From assembly GCA_026003895.1 (NCBI GenBank), contig BPIC01000009.1:1-58001 (forward strand): a stretch of 58,001 nucleotides of DNA, given 5' to 3'. Below are positions 54,919 to 58,001 of this stretch, piece by piece; position 1 is the stretch's first letter; every line of letters starts with the position of its first letter. The notes under the pieces were generated by a model, which searched no databases, was not told the origin of the DNA, and worked only from the letters and a program-made list of their open reading frames with translations. Made by a program: the position numbers and the translations under genes. This stretch comes from Dehalococcoidia bacterium (lineage in GTDB: Bacteria > Chloroflexota > Dehalococcoidia > SpSt-223).

Positions 54919-55757
54919 TCACGCCGCCGACCTGCACCGACCGCCGGAACAGCCGCCGGACCGACGAGACGGAGTCGGGGTGTAGACGACGCCGATATCC
55001 AGCGCGTTCCAAATTGTCCTGCGACGCGCTACCCGCGCGTCGCACGACAAAGAGCGAGCTGCGCGCCTGCCACCGCAGCGTAGCGGATTCGTCCTGCAAT
55101 GAGGGGCACGGTGAAGGCCACGCCCGCGGAACGCCGGCAACACACTCGCCGCACTCAGCAAGGCAGGTGCCACCGTGGAAGCGGACTAAGGGCTGCTCCG
55201 GCCGGCCTGCCATCGGCGTACACCAGAAACCGACGCGCTGACGGCGCCACCAGATAGGCACGATACAGATCCTCGAACCGCGGCACCCCGTCGCCAAAGC
55301 CGAGGGCATTCACCCCCACCCAGGTTGCCCCTTCTTCGGGTCCTGCCTCACGCAACCTCATCCGCTGCTGCCAAGGTGAGGCCCCCCGATCGTCAAGCGG
55401 CCCGAACGAGCACGTTCGTGAAGGAGACAAGACGATAAGCCACGCTCGCCGAGTGCGGCCACCAAGGAGCCATCCGCAAGGGGGCACACCTCGATGGGGA
55501 CGGCCTCGCCGCGAGCACCGAAGAATTGCTCGAGAGCATCGAGCGCCGACGGTGGCACCGGACCGCTCATCCCGAGACCGGCGGCTTGGTTGACCACGGA
55601 ACCAGCGTCAACCCAAAGGGCGCCGCTACCAGCAAGCGGCTGCCATGTGGCGGCGCTGGCCGGATTGGCCTGACGATAGGCGTCTGCGAGCTCGGCGAGA
55701 CCCGCGACTTCGGCCGCTTCCAACCTTCGAGCGAGGGCCGCGACCGCGAAGGTTCAC
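54919..55757 (-). pseudogene. GNAT family N-acetyltransferase, several frameshifts
   Basis: Blocks across frames read AALARRLEAAEVAGLAELADAY, in part LEAAEVAGLAEL; WVDAGSVVNQAAGLGM; SALDALEQFFGARG; RPLDDRGASPWQQRM; LYRAYLVAPSARRFLVYADG. The acetyl-CoA site follows as LSAASVLPAFRGRGLHRA and SASQDNLERAGYRVVYT. The order matches two-lobed GNAT proteins of ~275 residues. A GTG at 55757 overlaps the upstream lyase stop (GTGA). At least four indels break the frame. The acceptor of the acetyl group is unknown; such genes often accompany catabolic operons. Confidence 0.65.
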
Positions 55758-56662
55758 GTGTCGCTCGGGGTCCCCCAGCCGAGCAGCAAGTTGGAGCAGC
55801 GCCCGCGCCCTTCTCGGACGATCGGGAGATCGACAAACTCGCCGCTTGGCAATCGCAGCGCCCCCGATCCCGAGGTCTTCAGCCTGTTCGGCGGCTTCGA
55901 CGATCTCGTTCGCGAGCGCCAGCTCGGCGTCGGAGGGTGTATACACGCGGTTGATGATCGCAAGCTGGCGAGGGTGAATCGGCACTCTTGCCGTAGGAAC
56001 CCAAGCGCCCGGCCGGCACGGGTTTCACGCTCGAGGCCCTCATCGTCGTCGAGCTTGGTGAACACACTGTCGACCGGCGCCCGGATGCCTGCCACCCGCG
56101 AGGCGAGCACGAGCCGCGACTTGGCATACAGCAACTCGCGTCCATCGGGCGACTTCTGGCTTGGCGTCGATGTCCTTCGCGAAGTCGACCGCTCCAAAGG
56201 CCAGCGCCAACACGCCGTGAGTCCGCCTCGGCAATTTCCAACGGCGCGCCAGACACCTACCGCGCTTTTCGATGCCGAGAACCAACGGGATCGAACCTGC
56301 CGTCAGTCCCCGCTGCCGCCTCGGCCTCGGCCACCCACGTGGCGACAAGTTGGACCGACCGGGCGCTCTCCATCTTCGGGACGCGCAGACCGCTCAGACC
56401 GGGCCGCACGACCGCGCGTATTTCGGCCTCGGTCAAGCCGGTCTCGGGGTGGTTCACGCGCACGAAGAGGAGCGGGCGCTGAGCGCTCGCCCGGGCGGAA
56501 ATGGCCTCGGCAACCAGGGCGCGGGCGCGCTCCTTCTCGCCGCGTGGCACCGAGTCCTCGAGGTCGAAGATGACGGCGTCCGCCTCCGATTGCGGAGCGC
56601 GCTCAAGCAGCTTGGGATTGTTGCCGGGCGCGTAGAGCCAACTTCGGATCGGGGGGAAGCAC
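55754..56662 (-). pseudogene. CoA ester lyase (HpcH/HpaI, CitE-like), several frameshifts
   Basis: Blocks across frames give the citrate-lyase-beta-like order: IRSWLYAPGNNPKLLERA, ADAVIFDLEDSVPRGEK, LFVRVNHPETGLTEAEIRAV, GLRVPKMES, then GSIPLVLGIE, LALAFGAVDFAKDID, DGRELLYAKSRLVLASRVAG, APVDSVFTKLDDDEGLERE and AIINRVYTPSDAELALANEIV. The family cleaves malyl-, citramalyl- or methylmalyl-CoA to acetyl-CoA plus a keto acid. A GTG at 56662 overlaps the TAG of the CoA-transferase. A run of six C just inside must lose or gain a base to reach the conserved frame. At least four further indels occur. Confidence 0.75.
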
Positions 56663-57865
56663 TAGATCACGCCCTTGGCCTTCAACTCCGCGAGGCGCTC
56701 CGGGCCGATTCCGATTTCGGCGTAGACCGACTCGTTGTCTTGACCGAGCCGGTGCCCGGCCCAGCGAATCCGCCCTGGTGTCTCCGACATGCGGAACATC
56801 ACGTTCTGCATCTTAATCGGACCAAGGTCTTCATCTTGAACGGTAACTATCGAGTTCAGCGCCTGATACTGTGGGTCGTTAAAGATGTCCGAGATATCGT
56901 AGATCGGCGCAACCGCCGCTTCGGCGGCTTCAAACTTTTCGATCACTTCCCTCAGATCGTGCTGGGCGATCCAGCCGCCAACATACTCATCGAGCAGGTC
57001 GGCATGTTTTGCCCTCTCGGTGCCGCTCTTGAACCACGGCTCGTCTATCACTTCAGGATGACCGACGAGACGCATCACGCGCTCAGCGATGTTCTGGGCG
57101 CTCGTGCTAATAGCAACCCATTTGCCATCGCGCGTGCGGTAGGTGTTGCGCGGCGCGTTGTTGACCGAGCGGTTGCCGGACCGCTGCTGGATGATGCCGA
57201 GCTGGTCGTACACGATCGGCTGCGGACCAAGCAAGCTGAAGATCGGCTCGATAATGGCGAGATCGATGACTTGGCCTTTGCCACCACGAGCATCCCGGTA
57301 GTAAAGCGCCATCAAAATAGCGTTCGCCCCCGCCAAGCCAGCGATCCCGTCCGCCAGCCCGAACGGCGGCAGCGTGGGCGGCCCATCCGGCTCGCCGGTG
57401 ATGGCGGCGAAGCCACTCATGCTTTCGGCCAACGTACCAAACCCTGGCCGCTGGGCGTAGGGGCCAAATTGGCCGAAGCCTGTCGTCCGCATGATGATCA
57501 GCCGAGGATTGACCGAGAGCAGCCGGTCCGGCCCGAGGTTCCACTTCTCCAGCGTGCCGGGCCGGAAGTTCTCGATGAAGACGTCCGCCGTTTCGATCAA
57601 CTTCAGCAGGATCTCTTGGCCTTCGGGCAGGCTGAAATTGAGGGTGATGGCACGCTTGTTGCGTCCCACGATCTTCCACCACAGGCCGTGACCGTTCTTG
57701 GTATAGCCGTGCGTCCGCAGACTATCCCCGCGCGGGTGTTCGATCTTGATAACGTCCGCGCCGAAGTCCCCGAGGTACATAGCCATCAGCGGACCGGCAA
57801 GGATGGTGGCGGGCATCTAAGACGCGGATGCCCTCAAGTGGCTGTGGGCGCCCGTTCGTCGTCAT
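56662..57865 (-). CDS. CaiB/BaiF family III CoA-transferase, one frame break near its start
   Basis: The main frame (57816-56662, 384 residues) reads ILAGPLMAMYLGDFGADVIKIEHPRGD (in part), RNKRAITLNFSLPEGQEI, ENFRPGTLEKWNLG, MSGFAAITGEPDGPP, GGKGQVIDLAIIEP and NAPRNTYRTRDGKWVA. It transfers CoA onto a carboxylic acid. The usual N-terminus (NGRPQPLEGIRVLDA) is found upstream from an ATG at 57865. Removing one C from CCC near 57812 fuses it as VLDAATILAGP. First gene of the operon reading CoA-transferase, lyase, GNAT, cyclase, PrpD. Confidence 0.9.
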
Positions 57866-58001
57866 CGGCCATAACCCCCATCAGTACTACGCGCGTTCCA
57901 GCGCATCTGTGCGCCGAAGGTAGGATAGCCTACCAGCACGCGCCATTCATGATGTCGTCGCGGTCCTAAGCCGGTCGCAAAGCAGTATGGCGGCCGCAGA
58001 G
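57866..58001. other. Upstream region of the CoA-transferase operon
   Basis: 136 bases to the window edge, presumably holding the operon promoter. No gene is visible. It contains the palindrome at 57919-57934. Confidence 0.4.
57919..57934. promoter_or_regulatory. Palindrome, possible operator
   Basis: GGTAGG-ATAG-CCTACC, a perfect six-base inverted repeat, 54 bases before the CoA-transferase ATG. It could bind a dimeric regulator or form a small hairpin in the leader. Confidence 0.4.

Overview
The window is about 58 kb of GC-rich bacterial DNA, densely packed with genes in short directional runs, often with 1-4 base overlaps between stop and start codons. The mix is: four luciferase-like (LLM) flavin/F420-type oxidoreductases plus a PPOX-type F420 protein, CaiB/BaiF CoA-transferases, MmgE/PrpD and MaoC proteins, dapF-dapL lysine/cell-wall genes, a single-subunit GlyRS, a stand-alone LigD-type polymerase and a Rad52/RecT-like annealing protein. 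This suggests an uncultured or poorly known, possibly thermophilic, member of the Chloroflexota (Thermomicrobia-like). That assignment rests on gene content only and is tentative. I see no rRNA, tRNA, CRISPR array, complete insertion sequence or prophage.

Layout. 0-0.5 kb: tail of a frame-disrupted beta-propeller glycosidase. 1.1-10.5 kb: LigD polymerase domain, Old-Yellow-Enzyme/FAD fusion, LLM oxidoreductase, aldehyde dehydrogenase, PrpD protein, an 85-residue orphan, MaoC protein and a second LLM oxidoreductase. 10.4-12.2 kb: CTP synthase. 12.4-22.6 kb (minus strand): a six-gene run holding a Tat-exported beta-propeller, two paralogous multi-membrane GT-C-like proteins, an LLM oxidoreductase, a third membrane glycosyltransferase and a GT2. 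22.7-27.1 kb (minus): miaA-dapF-dapL-hflX. 27.2-30.5 kb: rhodanese and a double-length CaiB fusion. 30.9-34.5 kb: orphan TRAP-like permease, cupin and LLM oxidoreductase. 34.6-41.5 kb: orphan 133-residue protein, sbcD, glyS, peptide-binding lipoprotein, annealing-like protein, F420/PPOX protein and rhomboid. 41.5-42.9 kb: an unexplained gap. 42.9-50.9 kb: DUF4015-type hydrolase, subtilisin-like protease, LmbE deacetylase, MaoC, GH2. 51.2-52.7 kb: dnaA. 52.6-57.9 kb (minus): a CoA-dependent catabolic operon (CoA-transferase, CitE-like lyase, GNAT, cyclase, PrpD) in which nearly every gene is broken by small indels.

The frame breaks are confined to the first 0.5 kb and to 51.7-57.9 kb. Where I could resolve them they are mostly single-base changes in C or G runs, with the protein sense intact on both sides. 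That looks more like residual sequencing or assembly error than natural decay, although decay of the terminal operon cannot be excluded from sequence alone.

The best candidates for something new are: the 12.4-22.6 kb surface-glycan-like operon with an embedded F420/flavin oxidoreductase; the CoA-transferase/lyase/PrpD operon at the right end, which recalls itaconate or citramalate catabolism; the stand-alone DNA-repair parts (LigD polymerase domain, annealing-like protein, SbcD without SbcC in view); and an hflX gene whose only well-placed start appears to be AUC.
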